The notes: generated by a model not told the origin, from the letters alone. A DNA stretch of 38,273 nt from Verrucomicrobiia bacterium (GCA_025451535.1 JANWKE010000127.1:1-38273), one strand, 5' to 3'; numbered from the stretch's first letter, positions 17,977-26,686 are shown. Translations and numbers: made by a program.

Positions 17977-19332
17977 TTATTTTTGTGGAACGGGAAAAGA
18001 GTGCTTGAGGAAACTTTCGATCTGTGTCCAGCTTTGGCCCGTAGCGGTTTTGGTTCCGGCGGCAATGCCGGTCATATAAGCGCTGGACACGGAGGTGCCC
18101 TGAACCAGCCACGGCTGGTTGCCAAAATAAACAATGCTGTTTCCAGGCGCGGCTAAATCCACAAAGTTTCCGTAGTTCGCGTACGACGCAAGCAATCCCC
18201 GATCCACGGCAGTTACCGCCATGACACCGGGATCCGCAGCCGGATAAGTGGGTGAAGCAACCGGCTGATTGCCGGCCGCGGCAAAAATCTGAATGCCGTC
18301 GCCAATGGCCTGTTGGACCATGGCGTCCAAAATCGAACTGTCGCCGGAACTGCCGAGGCTCAAATTCAGAACGGTCGCGCCACCATTGACCGCTGCCTGA
18401 ATTCCCATCGCGACACTCCAGCTGGTGGTGGTCGCGCTCGAGCCGTAAACATCCACGGGCAGGATTTGTGCGGAGGTGGCGCCCTGCCCGCCGATGTCCA
18501 TCCCGTGCAATAAAGTATATGCCATGGCCGTGCCATGCGTAATATCACTTCCGGGCGAAGCGTCGCCGGCCACGGAAATTTGTTTGAGCAAAAATTGGTT
18601 GAGCGGGCCGTCGAGCGGCTGTACCGCCGTGTCGATCAAGCCGACAATAACCTTCCCTGAATTGCCCGGCGGATTGAGTTGCAGGTTTACCGGTGGCATG
18701 GACGCGGAGGCGAGCGCCTGCGCCGTCGGCGGCGGGTCGAAATAATAATCATGATCCACATCGGAGACATCGCTGTCGTTTTGGAGCTGGTTCAGCGCGG
18801 CGTCGGCGGAGGCGGCATCGGCAAATTGCAGTCGATAGATGCCAAACTTGTCCAGGTGGCCGGTGACTTTCGCGCCGAACATCCTGGCCAGGTCGTCGGG
18901 GTTCACGCCCGGCTTGATTTTCACGAGCAGTTCATTCGCCACGTGTTTGGCCCTGGCGGTTTTGGGCACGTGCACCAACTGCGTGGCATTTTCCATTTTG
19001 GTGGTAAAAACGTAGAGATGCGGTGCGGCATTGGTCTGTGGGACCAGGGCGAAATTGAGATCGCCGAATAACATCCGCAACGCCTCTCCGGTCGGAAGAT
19101 TTTTGAATTTGACGGAGGCGCTGTGCGTCGTGCCTGGTTCGACATAGACCCGCCAGCCGGTCTGGGCAGTGATGGCCACCAACAGATTCGACAGGCTCAA
19201 CGCATGCACGTCCGCGTCCACGCGGTCGGCGGCCTGGCGCCAGACCATCAAGTTGGTCTGCGCCCCCGCGCTAAAGTCGAACGCGAGCCACAAACAAAAA
19301 ACTATTATCGCAAATTTTCGCCACCCTTTCAC
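17977..19332 (-). CDS. Exported subtilisin-like protease with an N-terminal STN-like domain
   Basis: The 451-residue protein starts at a GTG and has a signal peptide (about 1-24). Residues about 44-110 (LSLSNLLVAITAQTGWRVYV, then LPTGEALRMLFGDLNFALV) match the secretin/TonB short N-terminal (STN) pattern. Residues about 133-198 look like a fervidolysin/I9-type propeptide (ELLVKIKPGVNPDDLARMFG ... DVSDVDHDYYF). The S8 domain follows with Asp234 (GLIDTAV), His266 (ITHGTAMA), Asn355 (AAAGNQP) and Ser414 (QGTSVSSAYMTG). The protein is short, ends with the catalytic domain and lacks the FYR-type tail of the other protease. STN domains normally occur in secretins and TonB receptors, so their fusion to a protease is unusual. 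It lies downstream of rmlB on the same strand but is separated from it by a heptamer-repeat hairpin. Confidence 0.85.
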   Translation of the reverse strand: MKGWRKFAIIVFCLWLAFDFSAGAQTNLMVWRQAADRVDADVHALSLSNLLVAITAQTGWRVYVEPGTTHSASVKFKNLPTGEALRMLFGDLNFALVPQTNAAPHLYVFTTKMENATQLVHVPKTARAKHVANELLVKIKPGVNPDDLARMFGAKVTGHLDKFGIYRLQFADAASADAALNQLQNDSDVSDVDHDYYFDPPPTAQALASASMPPVNLQLNPPGNSGKVIVGLIDTAVQPLDGPLNQFLLKQISVAGDASPGSDITHGTAMAYTLLHGMDIGGQGATSAQILPVDVYGSSATTTSWSVAMGIQAAVNGGATVLNLSLGSSGDSSILDAMVQQAIGDGIQIFAAAGNQPVASPTYPAADPGVMAVTAVDRGLLASYANYGNFVDLAAPGNSIVYFGNQPWLVQGTSVSSAYMTGIAAGTKTATGQSWTQIESFLKHSFPVPQK

Positions 19333-19338
19333 GTTTGT

Positions 19339-19406
19339 ATTTATGATTTATGATTTATGATTTTTCTCGGCTGTAACCATCATAAATCATAAATCGTAAA
19401 TCATCA
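19339..19406. repeat. Inverted heptamer arrays (TTTATGA / TCATAAA) after rmlB
   Basis: The left arm is a period-7 array of ATTTATG units (19339-19361). The right arm (19379-19406) is built of ATCATAA/ATCGTAA units. ATCATAAATCATAAAT at 19379-19394 pairs perfectly with the left arm, leaving a loop of about 17 bases. The rmlB stop codon (19404-19406) lies inside the right array. Confidence 0.85.
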
Positions 19407-20414
19407 ATGGCTTGTCACGGCCTTCACCCACGCTTGATTGTCAAGATACCATTGGATGGTTTCACGCAGGCCCTGTTCAAATTTGTGCGCGGGCGCCCAG
19501 CCCAGTTCGCGCTGAATCTTCGAAGCGTCAATGGCGTAACGCCGGTCATGGCCGGGCCGGTCCTTGACGAAGGAAATAAGCTTGCGTGAATCGCCGCCCG
19601 CCTTGGGCGCCAGTTCATCGATGAGGTCGCAGATCAATTCCACGATTCGGAGATTGGCCCATTCGTTGTGGCCGCCGATGTTGTAGGTTTCGCCGGGTTT
19701 CCCACGCGTGAACACCAGCCAGAGCGCTTCGGCGTGGTCGCGCACATAGAGCCAGTCGCGCACGTTCATGCCGTCGCCGTAGACGGGAACCGCCTTGCGC
19801 GCCAGGATGCTCTGAATGACGACTGGAATCAATTTTTCGGGAAATTGATACGGGCCGTAATTGTTCGAGCAATTTGTGATGACCGTCGGCAGGCCGTAGG
19901 TGTGATGATAGGCGCGCACGAGCATGTCGCTGGCAGCTTTGCTGGCGGAGTAAGGCGAATTTGGCGCGTGGGGAGTCGTTTCCAGGAAAAAGCCCGTCGG
20001 GCCGAGCGAACCATACACTTCAACCGTGGAAACGTGGTGGAACCGTTTATTGGTAAAATGGTTGCCCCAGATGGCACGGCACGCTTCAAGCAGGTTGAAG
20101 GTGCCGACGACGTTGGTGTGGATGAAATCACCCGGACCGGTGATGGAACGGTCCACATGCGATTCCGCCGCCAGATGCATGACGTGGGTGATGTCGTGCT
20201 GCTTGATGACCCGAAGCACGGCGGCCTTGTCGCGCAAATCCACTTTCTCGAAGATGTAATTCGGATGGCGCGAAACCTTCTTCAGGTTTTCCAGATGCCC
20301 GGCGTAGGTCAGGCAATCCAGATTCACCAGCCGCGCGACTTCGGGCCGGTCAATGGCGTGGTGGACCACGTTGGACCCGATAAACCCCGCGCCGCCGGTA
20401 ATCAGCAGATTCAT
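19404..20414 (-). CDS. rmlB: dTDP-glucose 4,6-dehydratase homologue with altered active-site motif
   Basis: The 336-residue protein is a short-chain dehydrogenase of the extended type that turns dTDP-glucose into the 4-keto-6-deoxy sugar. The ATG at 20414 is chosen because [15 protein letters not shown] is the normal start. GGAGFIG binds NAD, and Tyr155 and Lys159 form [23 protein letters not shown] and [15 protein letters not shown] are highly typical of RmlB. The motif that should read STDEVYG reads STVEVYG: the catalytic Asp is Val131, while the neighbouring Glu132 is kept. GTT instead of GAT is a one-base change. In studied RmlB enzymes this Asp helps the loss of water, so activity may be reduced or altered. 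It is the last of three sugar-nucleotide genes in the cluster. Confidence 0.93.
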   Translation of the reverse strand: MNLLITGGAGFIGSNVVHHAIDRPEVARLVNLDCLTYAGHLENLKKVSRHPNYIFEKVDLRDKAAVLRVIKQHDITHVMHLAAESHVDRSITGPGDFIHTNVVGTFNLLEACRAIWGNHFTNKRFHHVSTVEVYGSLGPTGFFLETTPHAPNSPYSASKAASDMLVRAYHHTYGLPTVITNCSNNYGPYQFPEKLIPVVIQSILARKAVPVYGDGMNVRDWLYVRDHAEALWLVFTRGKPGETYNIGGHNEWANLRIVELICDLIDELAPKAGGDSRKLISFVKDRPGHDRRYAIDASKIQRELGWAPAHKFEQGLRETIQWYLDNQAWVKAVTSH

Positions 20415-20517
20415 TTTTGATTTATGATTGACGATCGATGATGGACGCGGCGATTTGACCAAAAGAGCGCGTCTTCAGTCGTCAAATCGTAAACCGCAAA
20501 TCGTAAATCGTAAATTC
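20415..20517. repeat. Paired heptamer arrays between rmlD-like gene and rmlB
   Basis: TTTGATTTATGATTGACGA and neighbouring bases (20416-20443) sit directly before the rmlB start. About 40 bases further, an array of AAATCGT units (20484-20515) is in the opposite sense and touches the stop of the preceding gene. The spacer itself carries GACGCG ... CGCGTC, which extends the possible hairpin. Confidence 0.75.
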
Positions 20518-21465
20518 TTATTCCGGTTGCCAATTCCTGAGCGAATCTTCAATAGCCTCGACGACGGGCCGGATTTTCACGCCGGTAGCCAGCAGCTTCG
20601 ACACATCGAGCACGCAATTGGAACGCAGCGTTTTGGCGGCCCGCCGGTAAAACTCAGTGTCATTCTGCCAAAATTCAAACCGCCTGGCCGGCTGCAAAAT
20701 CTTTTCCACCAGGTCCACCACCCGCCGGGTCGTTACAAAGCCGGGATTGGTCACGTTGTAAGTGCCGAACGGCGCGTGGCATTCCCACAAGTCCAGGCAC
20801 GCCCGCGCGAAATCGCCGCGATGCGAAATCGAATTCACATTGTCATAAACCTTCTCGTACCGCTGCACCTTGCTGAGGTAATTGCGCGTGTTGTCGAATT
20901 CATCGAACGGAATCCGCAACCGCCAGATGTAACTTTGTCCGACACCGGCGATGGCCTCTTCGCCCAGCGCCTTGGTGCCGCTGTAAAAGCTGCAAGGCGG
21001 ATCGCGAAAGGTGAAATTCTGCGGGTCAGTTTCGGTGAAACCGTGGATGGCATCCGGTGATTGCTCAACCAGTGAGCGCAAGTCAGGCCGGGTCAAATCC
21101 TTTTCCGCGCGCGTTTGGCCATTCAACGTCACTTTGGCTCCGGAAAAAACGCAACCGGAGGAAACGTGCCCCCACGGAATCGCGCAAATCGCACAGGCAT
21201 GGGCGATGGTTTGCGGCAACAGCGCGTTCCCCGCCAGGGTATCGGCCCTGGCGACCTCACAGGCGTCCACGTTCGGTTTGCCGGTGTAACCGGCGACGTT
21301 GACAAGGAACTCGGGCCTGGTCTTTTTCAAAAATTCCAGCAACACCTCGAACCGGCTGTAATCCACCTCCTTGCGCGACAGCGGCCGGAAAGCCCATTGG
21401 CGGCGTTGCAGTTCGCGCGCGAACGCCCCACCGATGTAACCAGATGCACCCAGAAGCAAAATCAC
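20518..21465 (-). CDS. Sugar-nucleotide 3,5-epimerase/4-reductase-like protein (NRS/ER or RmlD-related)
   Basis: The 315-residue protein starts at a GTG. The N-terminal GASGYIGG is the NAD(P)-binding loop, and Tyr161 and Lys165 (FYSGTK) are the SDR catalytic pair. It occupies the RmlD place in the cluster, but several stretches recall the plant bifunctional nucleotide-rhamnose synthase/epimerase-reductase: AGYTGKPNVDACE, SSGCVF, SFYSGTKALGEE, RNYLSKVQRYEKV, YNVTNPG and RSNCVLDVSKL. Normal RmlD has STDYVF where this protein has SSGCVF. Cys105 in that motif and Lys199 appear to match the Cys and Lys tied to epimerisation in the plant enzyme. If so, it would do both the 3,5-epimerisation and 4-reduction and make rmlC unnecessary. 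The resemblance is from memory of family sequences and needs an alignment. Confidence 0.78.
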   Translation of the reverse strand: MILLLGASGYIGGAFARELQRRQWAFRPLSRKEVDYSRFEVLLEFLKKTRPEFLVNVAGYTGKPNVDACEVARADTLAGNALLPQTIAHACAICAIPWGHVSSGCVFSGAKVTLNGQTRAEKDLTRPDLRSLVEQSPDAIHGFTETDPQNFTFRDPPCSFYSGTKALGEEAIAGVGQSYIWRLRIPFDEFDNTRNYLSKVQRYEKVYDNVNSISHRGDFARACLDLWECHAPFGTYNVTNPGFVTTRRVVDLVEKILQPARRFEFWQNDTEFYRRAAKTLRSNCVLDVSKLLATGVKIRPVVEAIEDSLRNWQPE

Positions 21466-21469
21466 ACAA

Positions 21470-21573
21470 TTGATGATTGATGATTGATGATTGATGATTG
21501 ACCGGCCAGTCGGAAGCAGGTTCGTGAGCGATACGTCGCAGCAATCGTAAATCGTAAATCGTAAATCATAAAT
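21470..21573. repeat. Paired heptamer arrays (TTGATGA and AATCGTA) between rmlA and the rmlD-like gene
   Basis: Four exact copies of TTGATGA (21470-21497, with a partial fifth) lie just upstream of the GTG start of the epimerase/reductase-like gene. After a spacer of about 41 bases, three exact AATCGTA units and one AATCATA (21543-21570) follow in the opposite sense. The rmlA stop codon lies inside this second array. Confidence 0.85.
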
Positions 21574-22450
21574 TTTTTTCCAGCCTTTTCGCTTCCGCGA
21601 CGACTTCGTTCAGGTAGGCGCGGTATTCGCAGTTTGGCATCCGGCCCGTGAGTTCCTCCAGCTGGGTCAGTTTGAGAAAGCCGGCGCGAAACGCGGCTTC
21701 CTCCGGGCAGCCGATTTTTATGCCGGCGCGTTTTTCAATCGCCTGCACGTAAGCCGAAGCGTCGTGGAGGCTGCTGCTGGTGCCGGCGTCCAGCCACGCA
21801 AAACCGCGGCTGAGCCGGTGGACATGGAGTTGCCTGCGTTTCAGATACGCAACATTCAGGTCGGAGATTTCCAACTCACCGCGCGCAGAGGGTTTTAGCG
21901 ATTTCGCGATGGCTACAGCGTTATTGTCGTAGAGGTAAAGACCCGGCACGGCATAGTCACTCTTGGGGTGTTTTGGTTTTTCCTCGATGGAAATGGCCCG
22001 GCCCTCGCCGTCAAATTCGACGACGCCATAACGCTCCGGATCATTGACGTGATAGCCGAAAATCATCGCGCCGTTCTTGAACTCGGCAATCTTGCGATAA
22101 AACACATCGCTGCCGTAGAAAATATTGTCGCCGAGAATCAGCGCGATGTTGTCCCTGCCCATGAATGATTCCGCAATCAGAAAAGCCTGGGCAATCCCCT
22201 GCGGTTTGGGCTGTTCGCGGTATTCAATGGAAATGCCAAACCGGCTGCCATCGCCGAGCATCTGTTTGAAACGCGGCAAATCGTGCGGCGTGGAGATGAG
22301 GCACAAATCACGAATCCCGCCTTCAATCAGCGTCGTCAGCGGATAATACACCATCGGCTTGTCATAGACCGGCTGAAGTTGTTTGCTCGCGACCAGCGTC
22401 AATGGATACAGCCGTGAACCGGCGCCCCCGGCCAGAATGATGCCTTTCAT
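21566..22450 (-). CDS. rmlA: Glucose-1-phosphate thymidylyltransferase
   Basis: The 294-residue enzyme couples glucose-1-phosphate with dTTP to give dTDP-glucose, the first step of the rhamnose pathway. GIILAGGAGSRLYPLT is the nucleotide-binding signature (usual form GGSGTRL), followed by SKQLQPVYDKPMVYYPL, EQPKPQGIAQAF (normally QP.P.GLAQA) and LILGDNIFYG with the metal-binding Asp. WLDAGTSSSLHDAS near the C-terminus is typical of RmlA. Length and motifs are full. It is the first gene of the minus-strand sugar cluster and starts about 50 bases after the clpC terminator. No promoter stood out. Confidence 0.95.
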   Translation of the reverse strand: MKGIILAGGAGSRLYPLTLVASKQLQPVYDKPMVYYPLTTLIEGGIRDLCLISTPHDLPRFKQMLGDGSRFGISIEYREQPKPQGIAQAFLIAESFMGRDNIALILGDNIFYGSDVFYRKIAEFKNGAMIFGYHVNDPERYGVVEFDGEGRAISIEEKPKHPKSDYAVPGLYLYDNNAVAIAKSLKPSARGELEISDLNVAYLKRRQLHVHRLSRGFAWLDAGTSSSLHDASAYVQAIEKRAGIKIGCPEEAAFRAGFLKLTQLEELTGRMPNCEYRAYLNEVVAEAKRLEKNL

Positions 22451-22502
22451 TGGTCAAACCCTAATGACTTTTGGGTGCGATGAAAAGTCGAAGTTCACAA
22501 AC

Positions 22503-22535
22503 AAAAAAAACTGCGTCCCAAAATGAACGCAGTTT
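22503..22535 (-). terminator. Rho-independent terminator of the mcsA-mcsB-clpC unit
   Basis: On the minus strand AAACTGCGT and ACGCAGTTT form a 9-bp stem around a 10-base loop, directly followed by a run of T (plus-strand A-run 22503-22510). It begins 20 bases after the clpC stop and separates that unit from rmlA. Confidence 0.9.
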
Positions 22536-22554
22536 GTGATAAAAACCCGTCCCG

Positions 22555-25047
22555 TCAACTGGCCACCGCGCCGGTTGCGGCGGCCTTCTGGTTGAACACC
22601 AGCTTGTCATTCCCGACCGTGACCAGGATCAGCTCGCCCTCATGCAGGTTGCCCTTGAGGATCTCCTCGGCCAGGGGGTCTTCGAGGAAGCGTTCGACCG
22701 ACCGGCGCATCGGACGCGCGCCGTATTGCGGGTCGTAACCTTTTTCGACCAGCAAATCCTTTGCCGCGGCGTCCAGTTCGAGCTTGAGATTCTTGTGGCG
22801 CAGCCGCTCCAGAACCTTGTTGACCTCCAAATCCAGAATCTGGATGAGGTCGGGCTTGGTGAACGAACGGAAAACAATCACGTCGTCCAGCCGGTTCAGG
22901 AACTCGGGCCGGAAGGTCTTCTTCGATTCGTCGAGGATTTTCTCGCGCATCTTCTCGTAGCTGCTTTCGTCGGTGATGGGCGAAAAGCCGAGCGTGGATT
23001 GCCGGCGGATCAAATCCGAGCCGACGTTCGAAGTCATCAGCACGATGGTATTGCGGAAATTCACCACGCGGCCCACGTTGTCGGTCAGTTTCCCCTCTTC
23101 GAGAATCTGCAACAGCATGTTCCACACGTCCGGGTGCGCCTTTTCAATTTCGTCGAACAACACGACGGCATACGGATTGCGCCGCACCTTCTCGGTGAGC
23201 TGTCCGCCTTCCTCGTACCCGACGTATCCGGGTGGCGACCCGATGAGCCGCGAAACGTTGAACTTTTCCATGTACTCGCTCATGTCAAGATGCACGAGTG
23301 ATTTCGAATCGCCAAACATCTGTTCGGCCATGGTCTTGGCCAAAAGGGTCTTGCCTACGCCGGTCGGACCGAGCAGCAAAAAGGTGCCGATGGGCCGGCG
23401 GGGGTCCTTCAAATCCGCGCGCGACCGGCGCAGTGCCTTGCAAATTGCGGATACGGCTTCGCGCTGACCGACGACGACCTTCTCCATTTCCTGCTCAACC
23501 GTCAGCAGCCGTTGCATCTCGCCCTGCTCCATCCGTTGCAGCGGGATGCCCGTCCATTTGGAAACAACGTGCAAAATGTCTTCCTCGTCCACCACCACGT
23601 GCTTTTCCTCACGGGCGGCGCGCCAATCGCGCAAATGGGTCTCCAGTTTTTCCTTGGCCTGTTTTTCCTTGTCGCGCATCTGCGCCGCGCCTTCGAAATC
23701 CTGGTTTTTGATGGCGCGTTCCTTCTTTCCCTTGATGTCTTCAATCTCGACTTCCATCGCCTTGATTTCCGGCGGGCGCGTCATGGTGCCGATGCGCGCG
23801 CGCGAACCGGCCTCGTCCAGCACGTCAATCGCCTTGTCCGGCAGGAACCGGTCGGTGATGTAACGGTCGGACAACTTCACGGAAGCCTCCACCGCTTTGT
23901 CGGTAAACTCGGCCTTGTGGTGCTCCTCGTATTTGTGCCGGAGTCCCCGCAAAATCTGGATCGCCTCGTCAACCGAAGGCGCCTCAACCTTCACGGCCTG
24001 AAAGCGGCGTTCGAGCGCGGCGTCTTTTTCGATGTATTTGCGATATTCATTAAGCGTGGTCGCGCCGACGCATTGCATCTCCCCGCGCGAAAGCGCCGGC
24101 TTGATGATGTTCGAAGCGTCCATCGTGCCTTCCGCCGAACCCGCGCCGACGATGGTGTGCAGTTCGTCAATGAACAAAATAATGTTCTTCGCGCGGCGGA
24201 TTTCATCCATCACCGCCTTGATGCGCTCCTCAAACTGGCCGCGATATTTCGTGCCGGCGACCATGAGTGCCAGGTCGAGCGTGACCACGCGCTTGTCGCG
24301 CAACAGGTCGGGAACATTGCCCTTGGCGATTTCCTGTGCGAGCCCTTCAACGATGGCCGTTTTGCCCACGCCGGCTTCACCGAGCAACACCGGATTGTTT
24401 TTTGTCCGGCGGCAAAGAATCTGAATGACGCGCTCGATTTCGTCCTTGCGCCCGATGACCGGGTCCATGTCGCCCTTGCGCGCAATGTCCGTGAGGTCAC
24501 GGCCAAACGCCTTAAGCGCGGGCGTCTTGATTTCGCCTTTCTTCTCGGCCGGCCCTTTCTCGCCGGCTTCCGGAATGGATGATTCCTCGCCGGTGAAATT
24601 GGGATCCAGCTCCTTCAAAATTTCCTGGCGGGTCTGCTCGATGTCCACATCGAGGTTTCGCAAAATACGCGCCGCCACTCCGTCACCTTCGCGCAACAGG
24701 CCGAGCAAAATGTGCTCCGTGCCGATGTAGGTATGGTTCAGGTTCTTGGCCTCCCGTTTCGCCAGATCCAGAACCTTCTTCACCCGCGGCGTGTAAGGGA
24801 TGTTGCCGATCATCTTCTGGTCGGGCCCGGTGCCGACCTGTTTCTCGACTTCCATGCGGACGGTTTCAAGGTCCAGCCCCATTTTCTGGAGGACATTCAC
24901 CGCCACGCCCTGGCCCAATTTAATCAGGCCGAGCAAAAGATGCTCGGTGCCGAGAAAGTTGTGGTTAAACCGATCGGCTTCCTTGCGCGCCAGCGCAAGC
25001 ACTTGTTGCGCGCGTGGCGTAAAATTACTCATGGCTTCATCGCTCAT
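22555..25047 (-). CDS. clpC: ATP-dependent Clp protease ATP-binding subunit ClpC
   Basis: The 830-residue AAA+ unfoldase feeds substrates to ClpP. Two Clp-N repeats (about 8-70 and 85-148) are followed by AAA domain 1 with Walker A GEAGVGKT (223-230) and Walker B ILFIDE. A middle domain with a UVR-like helix pair (about 425-475, [19 protein letters not shown]) leads to AAA domain 2 with Walker A GPTGVGKT (560-567). LGF in QSTLGFSP corresponds to the ClpP-docking loop. The start at 25047 may be replaced by the second ATG five codons later ([10 protein letters not shown]), which is closer to other ClpC proteins. The gene follows mcsB by 15 bases and ends at a strong terminator. In Gram-positive bacteria the N-domain recognises arginine-phosphorylated proteins made by McsB, and the gene order here implies the same. 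No CtsR gene is present. Confidence 0.97.
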   Translation of the reverse strand: MSDEAMSNFTPRAQQVLALARKEADRFNHNFLGTEHLLLGLIKLGQGVAVNVLQKMGLDLETVRMEVEKQVGTGPDQKMIGNIPYTPRVKKVLDLAKREAKNLNHTYIGTEHILLGLLREGDGVAARILRNLDVDIEQTRQEILKELDPNFTGEESSIPEAGEKGPAEKKGEIKTPALKAFGRDLTDIARKGDMDPVIGRKDEIERVIQILCRRTKNNPVLLGEAGVGKTAIVEGLAQEIAKGNVPDLLRDKRVVTLDLALMVAGTKYRGQFEERIKAVMDEIRRAKNIILFIDELHTIVGAGSAEGTMDASNIIKPALSRGEMQCVGATTLNEYRKYIEKDAALERRFQAVKVEAPSVDEAIQILRGLRHKYEEHHKAEFTDKAVEASVKLSDRYITDRFLPDKAIDVLDEAGSRARIGTMTRPPEIKAMEVEIEDIKGKKERAIKNQDFEGAAQMRDKEKQAKEKLETHLRDWRAAREEKHVVVDEEDILHVVSKWTGIPLQRMEQGEMQRLLTVEQEMEKVVVGQREAVSAICKALRRSRADLKDPRRPIGTFLLLGPTGVGKTLLAKTMAEQMFGDSKSLVHLDMSEYMEKFNVSRLIGSPPGYVGYEEGGQLTEKVRRNPYAVVLFDEIEKAHPDVWNMLLQILEEGKLTDNVGRVVNFRNTIVLMTSNVGSDLIRRQSTLGFSPITDESSYEKMREKILDESKKTFRPEFLNRLDDVIVFRSFTKPDLIQILDLEVNKVLERLRHKNLKLELDAAAKDLLVEKGYDPQYGARPMRRSVERFLEDPLAEEILKGNLHEGELILVTVGNDKLVFNQKAAATGAVAS

Positions 25048-25062
25048 ACTCGCTTTATTGTG

Positions 25063-26169
25063 CTATGAATTGGCGGATTTGTCCAATCCCGCCCCGCCTT
25101 TTTTCGTATTTGGCCGGCTGACGTGCTTCAACCGGTCACGCAGCATGTCTGCTCGTAGCAAGTCGCGTTCCTCCGCCGACAATTTGTCCGAAAATTGCTT
25201 CTGCAAATGGGCCGGTTGCGTCACAATAAACAGTTCATCCACGATCGGACGTTCCTCGGCCGGGAACAGCCCCAAATCCACGCCCAAACGCATCAATGAC
25301 AACAAATTCATGGTTTCCTTGGAAGAAATGCTGTGGGCGTTGGCCAGGATGCCATAGGCGCGGCCAATGTGGTTAAAAACCACCTTCGGCTTCTTCTCCA
25401 GGAGGATTTGCCGGGCATTTTCCTCGTGCTCAATGATTTGGGACAAAACCTTGTCCAGACGCTCGACAATGGTCGTTTCGGTTTCGCCGAGCGTCATTTG
25501 ATTGGAAACCTGGAATACATTGCCCAGCGCCTCCGTTCCTTCGCCGTAGAGCCCGCGCACGGCCAGCCCCAGTTTGTTGACGGATTGAATGATAGGATTG
25601 ATCTGCTCGGCCAGCACCAGGCCGGGTAGATGCAACATTGCGCTGACCCGCACCGCCGTGCCGAGATTGGTCGGACAGGCGGTCAAATAGCCCAGGTCGT
25701 TGTTGAAGGCGTAATCGAGCTTTTTCTCCAGTTCGGAATCCAGATGGTCAATCGCGCTCCACGCCTGCCGCAATTGCAGGCCCGGACGCAACGCCTGCAT
25801 CCGCAAGTGGTCTTCCTCGTTGATCATGACACAAAAACTTTCCTCGCGGTTGAAGACCAGGCCGCTGCCCGAGCCTTTGGCGGCGTGCTCACGGCTGATG
25901 AGATGGCGCTCCACCAGAATCTGTTTGTCGAGCGTGGTGAGATTGTCCATCACCTCGGAAAAGGAATCGTTCATTTCCGGCAGGCTTTCGACCGCCGGCC
26001 GGATGGTTTCCAGGACCTTCAGCCGCTCCGGCTTTTTCGCCCAGCCGGGAAACGCCGCGTCCCGTAAATTGCGCGCCAGCCGGACACGGCTGGACATCAC
26101 AATCCGGTCGTGCGGACCGTGTCGGCGCGCCGTCTCGGCGGGAGAAATGAGAAACTCATCCAATTTCAT
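25063..26169 (-). CDS. mcsB: Protein-arginine kinase McsB
   Basis: The 368-residue protein belongs to the ATP:guanido phosphotransferase family and phosphorylates arginine side chains of proteins, marking them for ClpC-ClpP. Seen are SSRVRLARNL (nucleotide-binding arginines), the loop NEEDHLR (117-123) and TACPTNLGT with Cys165 at the position of the reactive Cys. The C-terminal part holds RDLLRA (335-340), which fits the RDXXRA element by which McsB binds phosphoarginine. Length is as in Bacillus (363). A single base separates its start from the mcsA stop, so translation is probably coupled. It acts in the cytoplasm with McsA as activator. Confidence 0.95.
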   Translation of the reverse strand: MKLDEFLISPAETARRHGPHDRIVMSSRVRLARNLRDAAFPGWAKKPERLKVLETIRPAVESLPEMNDSFSEVMDNLTTLDKQILVERHLISREHAAKGSGSGLVFNREESFCVMINEEDHLRMQALRPGLQLRQAWSAIDHLDSELEKKLDYAFNNDLGYLTACPTNLGTAVRVSAMLHLPGLVLAEQINPIIQSVNKLGLAVRGLYGEGTEALGNVFQVSNQMTLGETETTIVERLDKVLSQIIEHEENARQILLEKKPKVVFNHIGRAYGILANAHSISSKETMNLLSLMRLGVDLGLFPAEERPIVDELFIVTQPAHLQKQFSDKLSAEERDLLRADMLRDRLKHVSRPNTKKGGAGLDKSANS

Positions 26170-26170
26170 T

Positions 26171-26686
26171 TTACGTCACACCCAGGCCCGTCCCGCGCGG
26201 CGTGATTTGTTTGATTTCGTCGCGCAATTGGGCGGCCTGTTCAAAATTTTCGTCTTCGATGGCCTTGGCCAGTTTCTTTTGCAGCAATTTGAGGCGGTCG
26301 GACTGCTCGCGGTTGGCGCGGAGCGCCTCCGGCACCTTGCCCGCGTGGCGGGTGCCCTTGTGCATCGTCTTGAGCAACCCCTCCAGACCTTCGGCAAAAG
26401 TCTGGTAGCATTCCGGACAGCCAAGCCGGCCCGATTTTTTGAAATCCGCCTGCGAAAAACCGCAACGCGGGCATTTCGTCTCGACGCCGCCCCCGGACTG
26501 CTCGATTTCCTGCGACGCGCCGAGGCCGAACAGAACATCCGCGTCCGCCAGTGAAAAGGAGGTCGGGTCATTGATGCCCTTGGCCTTGGCGCAGTCCTCG
26601 CACAAATCCAGCTTCTGCATCTTGTCACCCACGATCTGGGTGAGATGCACGGTGGCCGGCTTTTCCTTGCAGATGGAACACAACAT
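26171..26686 (-). CDS. mcsA: McsA, zinc-finger activator of McsB
   Basis: The 171-residue protein has four CxxC pairs: Cys3/Cys6, Cys29/Cys32, Cys72/Cys75 and Cys90/Cys93, which build the zinc fingers of McsA. Residues about 130-163 (LQKKLAKAIEDENFEQAAQL) form a UVR helix pair, as in UvrB/UvrC and ClpC. In Bacillus, McsA stimulates McsB kinase activity and links it to ClpC. It is encoded just before mcsB (1-base gap) and 78 bases after ilvE. No CtsR operator or CIRCE element is visible upstream. The small palindrome CGCC-GAATT-GGCG near 26730 could be regulatory, but this is weak. Confidence 0.92.
   Translation of the reverse strand: MLCSICKEKPATVHLTQIVGDKMQKLDLCEDCAKAKGINDPTSFSLADADVLFGLGASQEIEQSGGGVETKCPRCGFSQADFKKSGRLGCPECYQTFAEGLEGLLKTMHKGTRHAGKVPEALRANREQSDRLKLLQKKLAKAIEDENFEQAAQLRDEIKQITPRGTGLGVT

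Noticed and set aside
19339-21573. Possible CRISPR array
   Set aside because: The repeated unit is only 7 bp and directly tandem; there are no regular 30-40 bp spacers and no cas genes.
23512-24582. Plus-strand open frame of 356 codons opposite clpC
   Set aside because: Shadow of the conserved ClpC AAA domains; no start signal or domain of its own.
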